Source: Pseudomonadota bacterium
GTDB taxonomy: Bacteria; Pseudomonadota; Gammaproteobacteria; Xanthomonadales; Xanthomonadaceae
NCBI GenBank assembly: GCA_023444765.1
Contig: JAEXLY010000314.1
Coordinates: 1-5,709, forward strand
Length of the DNA: 5,709 bases
Direction: 5' to 3'
Part shown: positions 1 through 5,685 of the stretch, piece by piece
How the letters are laid out: every line of letters starts with the position of its first letter
How positions within the stretch are numbered: the stretch's first letter is position 1
The notes under the pieces: generated by a model
Databases searched by the model: none
What the model was told of the DNA's origin: nothing
What the model saw: the letters and a program-made list of their open reading frames with translations, nothing else
Made by a program: the position numbers and the translations under genes

Positions 1-90
1 CCCCTGTCGTTTCCGGCCGGAGCCCTGGCGTCCGGGGCGGCCTCCGAACCGCGATTCAATCCGGCGTCCATCCGGCCGTTACCGGCATGA
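1..90 (+). CDS. Possible 3' end of an upstream gene (partial; FlgN-like position)
   Basis: Frame 1 is open from the window edge to a TGA at 88-90, giving a 29-residue tail ending RPLPA. Its stop overlaps the ATG of the next gene as ATGA (87-90), the usual layout of coupled genes. About three quarters of its third codon positions are G or C, which fits coding but is not as extreme as the genes downstream. In Pseudomonas a YcgR-type gene (flgZ) follows flgM and flgN, so a flagellar chaperone such as FlgN would be the natural neighbour. Nothing in these 29 residues identifies the family. The other two frames are also open here, so this may be non-coding DNA. A sigma-28-like promoter lies within it. 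Confidence 0.35.
   Translation, partial: PLSFPAGALASGAASEPRFNPASIRPLPA
56..82 (+). promoter_or_regulatory. Candidate sigma-28 (FliA) promoter for ycgR
   Basis: The -35-like box TCAATCCG is at 56-63 and the -10-like box GCCGTTAC at 75-82, separated by 11 nt (TCAA-N15-GCCG). The FliA consensus is TAAAGTTT-N11-GCCGATAA. The -10 box matches at 6 of 8 positions; the -35 box keeps only the T-x-A-A core. Transcription would begin at roughly 88-92, at or just inside the first ATG (87). If this promoter is used, translation would start at the in-frame ATG at 111. It is the weakest of the three FliA-like sites, but it has the same spacing and orientation as the other two. Confidence 0.45.
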
Positions 91-881
91 AGGATCCCTG
101 CCACCCGCCGATGCCTGTCGCCGACGAACCCTCGCACCTGCTGGACGACGAAGAGCACTCGCAGTTCGCCCTGCGCGCGCCCGGCGAGATCGCCGCCGTC
201 CTGCGCGCCCTGGTCGAGGCCCGCTCGCTGATCAGCGCCAGCCTGGTGCCGGGCGGCTACGCCTGCCCGACCGCGCTGCTCGCAGTCCGCGACGACGGCA
301 GCCTGGTGTTCGATGGCAACCGCGACGAGGCCATGAACGGGCGCATGGCCGCCGCCAGCCGCATGGTCTGCAGCGCGCAGCTGGACCTGGTGCCGATCCG
401 CTTCCGGGTGTCCTCGCCGACGCGGATCGTCCACGAGGACTATGTGGCGTTCTCCACGCCCTGGCCGCAGGCGCTGCTGCGCATGCAGCGGCGCGAGACC
501 TACCGGCTGCAGTCGCCGGCCACCGCCCCCGCCGTGGTGCACGTGGGCGAGGACGAGCACGCGCCCGATCCCGCCGGCCCGGGCCTTCGCGTGCTGGACA
601 TCAGCGGCGGCGGCCTGGCGATCGCCGTCCCGGAGGGCCGCCAGGCCCGTTTCCAGCCTTCGGCCGGACCGTTCCGCTGCCTGCTCCGGCTCGGCGATGC
701 GGCGCCGGTGCCGGTCCTGATCGAGGCCGTCTACGTCTGCCCGCACGAAGTGCGGGGCCTCATGCAGTGGCGCATCGGCTGCCGCTTCGTCGACCTGCCC
801 GCCGCCGTCGAGCAGCAGGTGATGCAGTACATCTTCCAGGTCGAGCGCCAGCGCAACGCGCGGCTGCGCCGCGGCGGCTGA
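87..881 (+). CDS. ycgR: YcgR/FlgZ-like flagellar brake protein (YcgR N-domain + PilZ)
   Basis: This is a cytoplasmic c-di-GMP receptor. Family members bind the flagellar motor or stator when c-di-GMP is high and slow swimming. The 264 residues fall into two parts. An N-terminal YcgR-type beta domain spans about residues 25-130. A C-terminal PilZ domain follows from about 131 to 255. The c-di-GMP signature is intact: RRETYR at 135-140 supplies the RxxxR arginines (R136, R140), and DISGGG at 171-176 is the (D/N)xSxxG motif. There is no signal peptide or membrane segment. The length is near the family norm of about 240-260. The start is uncertain: ATG 87 overlaps an upstream stop as ATGA but has a poor ribosome site. 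ATG 111 (residue 9) would fit transcription from the FliA-like promoter at 56-82, with AAGGA at 90-94 somewhat far upstream. The chemoreceptor downstream and the FliA-like sites support a flagellar role. Confidence 0.85.
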   Translation: MKDPCHPPMPVADEPSHLLDDEEHSQFALRAPGEIAAVLRALVEARSLISASLVPGGYACPTALLAVRDDGSLVFDGNRDEAMNGRMAAASRMVCSAQLDLVPIRFRVSSPTRIVHEDYVAFSTPWPQALLRMQRRETYRLQSPATAPAVVHVGEDEHAPDPAGPGLRVLDISGGGLAIAVPEGRQARFQPSAGPFRCLLRLGDAAPVPVLIEAVYVCPHEVRGLMQWRIGCRFVDLPAAVEQQVMQYIFQVERQRNARLRRGG

Positions 882-911
882 GGCGTCCATGCAACCGGCC
901 GCATCCGGCCC

Positions 912-938
912 TCAAGTTCCGGCGGGACGGGCCGCTAT
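912..938 (+). promoter_or_regulatory. Candidate sigma-28 (FliA) promoter for the OB-fold gene
   Basis: TCAAGTTC (912-919) and GCCGCTAT (931-938) are separated by exactly 11 nt. Each box matches the FliA consensus TAAAGTTT-N11-GCCGATAA at 6 of 8 positions. The TCAAG form of the -35 box is the version I associate with pseudomonad flagellar promoters. It lies in the only non-coding stretch between ycgR and the next gene. Transcription would begin near 945, giving a leader of about 50 nt, with a small hairpin (CGGG/CCCG, 947-958) at its 5' end. It may also serve the chemoreceptor gene by read-through of the hairpin at 1380-1411. Confidence 0.65.
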
Positions 939-995
939 CGGGTCGACGGGCGTGCCCGACGGCGCGCCCACGATTACCCCACCCGGAGCCGACCC

Positions 996-1376
996 ATGAC
1001 CCGTACCACCTCTCACGCCCTCGCCCTCCTGCTGCTCGGCGGCTGCGCGTTCACCGCCCTCGCCCAGGATCCGATCCGTCCCGAACAGGCCGCGCGCCAC
1101 GTCGGCCAGAGCGGCATGGTCTGCGGCAAGGTCGAGAAGACCCGCTACGCCGAGAACTCCGAAGGCCAGCCGACCTTCCTGCACATGGGCGGCTCCTTCC
1201 CGCGCCACACCTTCTCCGCGCGCATCCCCCAGGACCAGCGCGACAAGTTCCGCCCGTCGCCGGAAGAACTGGAAGGACGCGACATCTGCGTGGTCGGCAC
1301 GATCCAGCGCGATGCCAGCCGCGCCGAGATCGCGGTGCGCTCGCCCAGCGACGTCAAGCTCGCCACGATCAAGTGA
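996..1376 (+). CDS. Small exported OB-fold-like protein of unknown function
   Basis: This 126-residue protein has an N-terminal export signal: a short basic start, then a hydrophobic stretch at about 8-22. There are two readings of the cleavage site. Signal peptidase I would cut after ALA (residue 23), giving a mature protein starting QDP. Alternatively LGGC (C17) could be a non-canonical lipobox. The mature part has a pattern I know from small secreted OB-fold (tRNA_anti-like) proteins: VCGKV at 42-46, PTFLHMG at 59-65, a KF pair at 84-85, ICVVG at 97-101, then a closing strand with EIAV at 111-114. C43 and C98 may form a disulfide in the periplasm. No catalytic residues are evident and the ligand is unknown. 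GGAG at 985-988 sits 7 nt before ATG 996 and fixes the start. A FliA-like promoter lies upstream and a terminator directly downstream, so it may be a single-gene late-flagellar unit. Confidence 0.8.
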   Translation: MTRTTSHALALLLLGGCAFTALAQDPIRPEQAARHVGQSGMVCGKVEKTRYAENSEGQPTFLHMGGSFPRHTFSARIPQDQRDKFRPSPEELEGRDICVVGTIQRDASRAEIAVRSPSDVKLATIK

Positions 1377-1379
1377 TCC

Positions 1380-1411
1380 AACGGCCCGGCGCGCGTAGCG
1401 ACCGGGCCGTT
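1380..1411 (+). terminator. Rho-independent terminator or leader hairpin before the MCP gene
   Basis: A perfect 10-bp stem, AACGGCCCGG (1380-1389) and CCGGGCCGTT (1402-1411), encloses a 12-nt loop. It is followed by a modest T-rich run, TTCTCGTTT (1410-1418). It begins 4 nt after the stop codon of the OB-fold gene. Its distal arm ends only 27 nt before the start codon of the chemoreceptor gene, so it lies in any transcript that reaches that gene from upstream and may act as an attenuator as well as a terminator. Confidence 0.75.
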
Positions 1412-1438
1412 CTCGTTTCCGTCACAGGGGAGTGACCC

Positions 1439-3820
1439 ATGCAGTGGTTCTCGAATCTCAAGCTCGCGCCCAAGCTGATGCTGGCCTTCGGCGTGGTCCT
1501 GGTGCTGATGCTCGTGCAGGGCATCGGCGCCTACATCGGCATGCGTTCGATGGAGCGCGTCACCGGCGAGCTGGCGCAGGACGTCCTGCCCAGCGTCACC
1601 CTGGTCGGCCAGACCCGGGCGCTGCTCGGCGAGTACCGCACCGCCTCGTACCGCGGCCTGGTCCGCGCCAGCGAGACCGTCAAGCGGGAGGCGCGCGAAC
1701 GCGCGGTCCAGATCGACAACCAGCTGGCGGAGAACCTCAAGGATTACGAGCAGTACGCCACGACCCCGGAAGAGCAGCGCCTGCTGGCCGAGCTGACCAC
1801 CGCCTGGGAGGCCGCGCGCGCGTCCTACGCCTCGGTCAACGAGATGCTCGACCTCGAGCTGCCGGATGACGCCACCGACACCTTCATCGGCGAAACCAGC
1901 CGCCTGCACGACGCCACCAGCGCCGCGCTCGCCGCGCTCGCCGACGAGGCCAACCGCGGCGCCGCCGCATCCACCGCAAGCGCGCAAAGCACCTACACCG
2001 CGTCCAACCTGATGCTGGTGACCCTGCTGCTGGCCGGCATCGGCGCCGGCCTGGCGGTGGCCTGGCTGATGGCGCGCAGCCTCACCCGCGCCGCGCGCGA
2101 GGCCGCGGGCGTTGCCAACGACGTGGCCGGCGGCAAGCTCGACAGCCACATCGACACCAGCCGCGCCGACGAGATCGGCGACCTGCTCAAGTCCATGCGG
2201 CGCATGCAGCACGACCTGCGCGAGCGCATCGAGCGCGACCAGGCGATCGCCGGCGAGAACCTGCGCATCCGCACCGCGCTGGACAGCTCCGGCACCAGCG
2301 TGATGATCACCGACCCGCAGCGCACGATCATCTACGCCAATGCCGCGGTCACCGAACTGCTCCAGCACTACGAGGAGGAGATCCGGTCGGCCCTGCCCGA
2401 ATTCGGCGCCGAGGCCATCATCGGCACCAGCATCGATGCCTACCACACCGACCCGGCCAGCATTGCCGGGATGCTGGAACAGCTGCAGGGCGTGCATCAC
2501 GGCGAGATCGAGCTCGGTGGCGCCCACTTCGGGCAGAGCGTGGCGCGCGTCGACGATGCCGACGGCTCGCTGCTGGGCTACGTGGTGGAATGGCGCGACC
2601 GCACCCCGCAGGTGCATGTCGAAGTGGAACTGGGCCGGGTGGTCCAGGCCGCGGCGGCCGGCGACCTGTCGCAGCGCATCGGTCTGGAAGGCAAGAAGGG
2701 TTTCTACCTGCAGCTTGCCGAGCAGCTCAACGGCCTGCTCGACGCCAATGCGATCAGCCTGGAGCAGGTCTCGCAGGTGCTGACCGCACTGGCCGACGGC
2801 AACCTGACCGCGCGCATGGACGGCGATTTCCACGGCGTGTTCGCGACCATGCGCGATAACGCCAACCGCACCGTCGAGCGCCTGGCCGAGATCGTCAACC
2901 AGATCCGCGCTGGCAGCGATGCCATCAACGCCTCGGCCTCCGAGATCGCCGCGGGCAACGACGACCTCTCGCGCCGCACCGAGCAGCAGGCCGCGTCGCT
3001 CGAGGAAACCGCCTCCTCGATGGAGGAGCTGACCTCCACCGTGCGCCAGAACGCCGACAACGCCCGCCAGGCCAACCAGCTGGCCATCGGCGCGGTCGAT
3101 GTCGCCTCCCAGGGCGGCGAGGTGGTCGACAAGGTGGTCCAGACCATGTCCGCGATCTCCGAGTCGTCCAACCGCATCGCCGACATCATCGGCGTGATCG
3201 ACGGCATCGCCTTCCAGACCAACATCCTGGCGCTCAACGCAGCCGTTGAAGCCGCGCGCGCGGGCGAGCAGGGCCGCGGCTTCGCGGTGGTCGCCGCCGA
3301 GGTGCGCTCGCTGGCGCAGCGTTCGGCCGGCGCGGCCAAGGAGATCAAGCAGCTGATCACCGACTCGACCGACAAGGTGCGCCACGGCAACGACCTGGTG
3401 GGCCAGGCGGGGCGGACGATGGGCGAGATCGTGACCAGCGTGAAGCGGGTGACCGACATCATTGCCGACATCTCGGCCGCCTCGCAGGAGCAGAGCGCGG
3501 GGATCGAGCAGGTCAACCAGGCGATCACGCAGATGGACGAGAGCACGCAGCAGAACGCGGCGCTGGTGGAGGAAGCCACGGCCGCGGCGCGCAGCATGGA
3601 ACAGCAGGCCGGGCAGCTGGTGCAGACCGTGGCGGTGTTCCGCGTGCAGGAGGACAAGCCGGTGCGCAAGGCCGCCAATGCGGCATCGCCCGCACCGGCC
3701 GCCAAGGCCCCCGCCAGCGTGGTCAGGCTGGCCGGGCACAGGCCGGCGCCATCGCGAAGCAAGCCGGCGCCACGCGCCGTGTCCGCGACCGAAAGCAGCG
3801 GCGAGTGGCAGGAGTTCTAG
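1439..3820 (+). CDS. Methyl-accepting chemotaxis protein with 4-helix sensor, HAMP, PAS, tandem HAMP-like linker and CheR/CheB tether
   Basis: This inner-membrane chemoreceptor would control CheA through CheW. Order (residues): TM1 about 13-35; periplasmic four-helix-bundle sensor about 36-190; TM2 191-211; HAMP 212-265 with DEIGDL at 244-249; PAS about 275-388; two further HAMP-like segments, about 391-440 and 441-487; signalling hairpin about 490-735. The hairpin aligns to E. coli Tsr without gaps at a constant offset of 219: F592, E604, R607 and E610 match Tsr F373, E385, R388 and E391. Candidate methylation sites are Q516, E523, E530, E712 and E721. After it comes a flexible Pro/Ala/Lys-rich tail (about 738-788) ending in EWQEF, an xWxxF pentapeptide like the NWETF that recruits CheR/CheB in Tsr. 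The ligand is not evident; the PAS may sense a cytoplasmic cofactor. AGGGGAG at 1426-1432 lies 6 nt before the ATG. I found no convincing promoter of its own, so it may depend on read-through from 912-938. Confidence 0.93.
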   Translation: MQWFSNLKLAPKLMLAFGVVLVLMLVQGIGAYIGMRSMERVTGELAQDVLPSVTLVGQTRALLGEYRTASYRGLVRASETVKREARERAVQIDNQLAENLKDYEQYATTPEEQRLLAELTTAWEAARASYASVNEMLDLELPDDATDTFIGETSRLHDATSAALAALADEANRGAAASTASAQSTYTASNLMLVTLLLAGIGAGLAVAWLMARSLTRAAREAAGVANDVAGGKLDSHIDTSRADEIGDLLKSMRRMQHDLRERIERDQAIAGENLRIRTALDSSGTSVMITDPQRTIIYANAAVTELLQHYEEEIRSALPEFGAEAIIGTSIDAYHTDPASIAGMLEQLQGVHHGEIELGGAHFGQSVARVDDADGSLLGYVVEWRDRTPQVHVEVELGRVVQAAAAGDLSQRIGLEGKKGFYLQLAEQLNGLLDANAISLEQVSQVLTALADGNLTARMDGDFHGVFATMRDNANRTVERLAEIVNQIRAGSDAINASASEIAAGNDDLSRRTEQQAASLEETASSMEELTSTVRQNADNARQANQLAIGAVDVASQGGEVVDKVVQTMSAISESSNRIADIIGVIDGIAFQTNILALNAAVEAARAGEQGRGFAVVAAEVRSLAQRSAGAAKEIKQLITDSTDKVRHGNDLVGQAGRTMGEIVTSVKRVTDIIADISAASQEQSAGIEQVNQAITQMDESTQQNAALVEEATAAARSMEQQAGQLVQTVAVFRVQEDKPVRKAANAASPAPAAKAPASVVRLAGHRPAPSRSKPAPRAVSATESSGEWQEF

Positions 3821-3847
3821 CCCGCCGCCGCCTTGATCGAACCCGGA

Positions 3848-3871
3848 AACGGGGCGCCTCGGCGCCCCGTT
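3848..3871 (+). terminator. Rho-independent terminator after the MCP gene
   Basis: AACGGGGCGC (3848-3857) pairs with GCGCCCCGTT (3862-3871) in a perfect 10-bp stem around a CTCG tetraloop. It is followed by the T-rich tail TTCTCTTTTC (3870-3879). It lies 27 nt after the chemoreceptor stop codon. It resembles the hairpin at 1380-1411 in its AACGG...CCGTT ends and its TTCTC tail. It separates the chemoreceptor transcript from the porin unit. Confidence 0.9.
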
Positions 3872-3969
3872 CTCTTTTCGGGCAAGCCCGCCGGACGCAC
3901 CGAAGTGTGACCGCTCCGCAGGTTCCGGCATGTGGTGACGCACTGGGACGTTCTGTCCAGCTTCCTGAA

Positions 3970-3996
3970 TACAGCCCCGCCGGGGGCGGCCGATAT
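3970..3996 (+). promoter_or_regulatory. Candidate sigma-28 (FliA) promoter for the porin-PBP operon
   Basis: The -10-like box GCCGATAT (3989-3996) matches the FliA consensus GCCGATAA at 7 of 8 positions. Exactly 11 nt upstream is TACAGCCC (3970-3977), which keeps T-A-x-A-G of TAAAGTTT. Transcription would start near 4003, giving a leader of about 58 nt before ATG 4061. The site lies between the preceding terminator and the porin gene, where a promoter is required. It has the best -10 box of the three FliA-like sites in the window, with a weaker -35. Confidence 0.6.
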
Positions 3997-4060
3997 CGAC
4001 GACGCACCACAACGCCCTGACGCGGGGCGCCCTCCGATTCGACCACAGGATGTACGTACC

Positions 4061-5233
4061 ATGCCCGTTCGCACCACCGCGCTTTCCCTCGCGCTCCTGC
4101 TTGCGCTGCCGATCACGGCTGCCGCGCAGGAGGCCGAGTCCATGTTCTCCTTCAGCGGCTTCGGCACCGTCGGTGTCGTCCACAGCAGCGAGGACCAGGC
4201 CGACTTCGCCACCGACTTCCAGCCCGACGGTGCCGGCCATTCCGACAGCTGGTCGGCCAACCCCGACAGCCGCCTGGGCTTCCAGGTCGACGCCCGCTTC
4301 AGCGAGCGCTTCTCCGCCGTCGTGCAGGTGATGAGCCAGTACGACTACGAAGGCTCTTACGAACCCGACCTCACCCTGGCCCATGTCCGCTACGCGTTCA
4401 CGCCGGCGCTGTCGCTGCGCCTGGGCCGCCTGGCGCCGCCGACGTTCATGCTCTCGGACTACCGCAAGGTCGGCTACGCGATGCCGTGGCTGCGGCCGCC
4501 GGTAGAGGTCTACAACACCTCGCTGGCGATCGACGGCGCCGAGATCGCCTACAAGTTCAACGTCGGCAGCACGGCCATGACCCTGCAGCTGGTCGGTGGC
4601 GACACGTATGCCGGCACGATCAGGCTCGACGACACCATCGGCCTGGTCGGACGCGCGGAGTTCGGCAGCTCGACCATCTTCGCCGGCTACAACCGCACCA
4701 CGCTGTCGCTCCAATCCGATCCGGCCGTCGAGGCGCTGCTGGCGCTGTACACGCCCGTCGCACCGCAGCTGGCCTCGCGCTTCCGCTTCGCGGACAACGA
4801 TGTGACCTTCTCCTCGCTGGGCTATGCCTACGATCCGGGCGCATGGTTCGCGCGCGCCGAGGTGACCCGCCTGGGCACCGACGACGGCATGATCGCGGCG
4901 ACCACCAACATGTACGCGAGCGCCGGCTGGCGCGTGGGTGCGTGGACCCCCTACTTCACGCTCGGCAAGGTCAGCGTCGACAGCGATACCAGCGTCGGCG
5001 CCGCCGATCCCATCGGCGTGGTCAACGCCATCCTGGCCGGCCACAACGAGAACCGCCGCAGCCTCACCGTCGGCACGCGCTGGGACTTCCGCGAGAACTT
5101 CGCGCTCAAGCTCGAGGCCTCGCATGTCGATGCCGGCGCCGGCTCCAACGGGGGCCTGACGAACCTGCAGCCCGGCTTCCAGCGCGGCGGCAGCTACAAC
5201 CTGCTGTCGGCCGCCGTCGACTTCGTGTTCTGA
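4061..5233 (+). CDS. Outer-membrane porin-like beta-barrel protein
   Basis: This 390-residue protein has a clear signal peptide: MPVR, a hydrophobic core at about 7-19, and predicted cleavage after AAA at residue 22. The mature part opens with MFSFSGFGTVG and then shows alternating amphipathic strands separated by D/N/G-rich turns. It ends in DFVF with a C-terminal phenylalanine, the signal that the BAM complex recognises in barrels. A central block, SDYRKVGYAMPW followed by RPPVEVY (residues 132-151), is one I recognise as conserved in a family of uncharacterised proteobacterial porin-like proteins. It should form an outer-membrane channel; the substrate cannot be read from the sequence. I chose ATG 4061 over an in-frame ATG at 3932 because it starts directly at the signal peptide, has AGGA at 4047-4050, and leaves the FliA-like promoter outside the gene. 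The next gene, a PstS-like binding protein, starts 11 nt after the stop, so the two probably form an operon and act on one solute. Confidence 0.87.
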   Translation: MPVRTTALSLALLLALPITAAAQEAESMFSFSGFGTVGVVHSSEDQADFATDFQPDGAGHSDSWSANPDSRLGFQVDARFSERFSAVVQVMSQYDYEGSYEPDLTLAHVRYAFTPALSLRLGRLAPPTFMLSDYRKVGYAMPWLRPPVEVYNTSLAIDGAEIAYKFNVGSTAMTLQLVGGDTYAGTIRLDDTIGLVGRAEFGSSTIFAGYNRTTLSLQSDPAVEALLALYTPVAPQLASRFRFADNDVTFSSLGYAYDPGAWFARAEVTRLGTDDGMIAATTNMYASAGWRVGAWTPYFTLGKVSVDSDTSVGAADPIGVVNAILAGHNENRRSLTVGTRWDFRENFALKLEASHVDAGAGSNGGLTNLQPGFQRGGSYNLLSAAVDFVF

Positions 5234-5236
5234 GGA
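5232..5236 (+). promoter_or_regulatory. Ribosome binding site overlapping the porin stop codon
   Basis: GAGGA at 5232-5236 shares its first two bases with the porin TGA (5231-5233) and stands 8 nt before ATG 5245. Ribosomes finishing the porin would uncover it, so the binding protein is probably made by translational coupling. It also fixes the start of the binding-protein gene. Confidence 0.75.
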
Positions 5237-5244
5237 CCTGCCCG

Positions 5245-5664
5245 ATGAAGCTCCGCAACATCCTTCAGTTCCTCGCCCTGGCCGCCATGCTGCCGGTCGC
5301 CGCCCACGCCGAGGTGGTGGTGGTGGTGTCCGCCGACAGCCCCGTCACCAGCGTCACCAGCGCCCAGGCCTCGCAGATCTTCCTGGCCAAGTCGGTCACC
5401 CTGCCCGGCGGCGGCGCGGCGACGCCGATCGACATCGCCAGCGGTCCGGTGCGCGACGAGTTCTACGCCAAGGTCACCGGCAAGGATGCCGCCCAGCTCA
5501 AGTCCTACTGGGCCCAGCTGACCTTCACCGGCAAGGCCAAGCCGTTCCGGCAGGCGCCGAGCGCGGCCGAGGCGAAGAAGCTGATTGCGGCCTCTCCGTC
5601 CGCGATCGGCTATCTCGCCCCCGCGGACGTGGATTCCAGCGTCCGCGTCGTCCTCAAGCCCTGA
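5245..5664 (+). CDS. Short single-domain PstS-like periplasmic substrate-binding protein
   Basis: This 139-residue protein has a signal peptide (MKLRN, hydrophobic core, predicted cleavage after AHA at residue 22). The mature part of about 117 residues matches the pattern of short phosphate-type binding proteins. It has an opening beta strand VVVVV (24-28), QIFLAK (44-49), a PGGG turn (54-57), VRDEFYAKV (69-77), SYWAQLTFTGK (87-97) and the closing SAIGYL (119-124). Full-length PstS proteins have about 320 residues and two lobes. This one spans the family's start-to-end landmarks in under half the length, so it is a compact relative rather than a truncation. No ABC permease or ATPase follows in the visible 45 nt, so import is not the obvious job. 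It may hand a ligand from the upstream porin to a transporter or receptor. Phosphate as ligand is a guess from the family name. Codon use is like its neighbours. Confidence 0.85.
   Translation: MKLRNILQFLALAAMLPVAAHAEVVVVVSADSPVTSVTSAQASQIFLAKSVTLPGGGAATPIDIASGPVRDEFYAKVTGKDAAQLKSYWAQLTFTGKAKPFRQAPSAAEAKKLIAASPSAIGYLAPADVDSSVRVVLKP
5314..5328 (+). repeat. (GTG)5 trinucleotide run inside the binding-protein gene
   Basis: Five tandem GTG codons encode VVVVV just after the signal-peptide cleavage site, in the first beta strand of the binding protein. Several other valine codons exist, so the exact codon repeat is notable, but in GC-rich DNA it may be only biased codon use. In-frame loss or gain would shorten or lengthen the strand without a frameshift. 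Confidence 0.6.
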
Positions 5665-5665
5665 C

Positions 5666-5685
5666 CCGTCCCGGCGCCGGGGCGG
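5666..5685 (+). terminator. Hairpin just after the binding-protein gene, no T tract
   Basis: CCGTCCCG (5666-5673) pairs with CGGGGCGG (5678-5685), with one G-T wobble, around a GCGC loop. It begins 2 nt after the stop codon. It could be a termination or mRNA-stabilising stem, but unlike the other two hairpins it lacks a T-rich tail. The remaining 24 nt to the window edge show no gene. Confidence 0.3.

Noticed and set aside
1354..1380. A FliA-like site (TCAAGCTC...GATCC) before the MCP gene
   Set aside because: The spacing is 10 rather than 11 nt and the -10 box keeps only three or four consensus bases. The start site would fall inside the terminator stem.
767..1435. A 222-codon + strand frame spanning the ycgR end, the intergenic region and the OB-fold gene
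   Set aside because: It is an Arg/Pro/Ala-rich shadow frame overlapping two supported genes and the FliA-like promoter, with no recognisable motif.
2704..3762. A 352-codon - strand open frame opposite the MCP signalling domain
   Set aside because: It is antisense to one of the best-conserved protein regions known. The Ser/Ala/Cys-rich composition is the mirror of that coding sequence.
3953..3971. Possible Pho box (CTGTCCA...CTGAATA) upstream of the porin, tempting because of the PstS-like gene
   Set aside because: The two half-sites are spaced 12 nt start to start rather than the 11 of a Pho box, and the second matches poorly. The nearby GCCGATAT FliA-like site explains the region better.
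3932..4060. N-terminal extension of the porin from an in-frame ATG at 3932
   Set aside because: The extra 43 residues would bury the signal peptide and overlap the FliA-like promoter. ATG 4061 has AGGA upstream and starts directly with a canonical signal peptide.
1145..5125. A 1326-codon open frame on the - strand running opposite the OB-fold, MCP, porin and intergenic regions
   Set aside because: It crosses two terminators, several gene boundaries and three confidently assigned + strand proteins. Its translation is low-complexity (H, G, A, R, D rich) with no domain pattern. Very GC-rich DNA with G/C third positions routinely leaves antisense frames open.
4486..5244. N-terminal extension of the binding protein into the porin gene
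   Set aside because: The extension is an Arg/Gly/His-rich shadow of the porin. ATG 5245 has a ribosome site and begins with a clean signal peptide.
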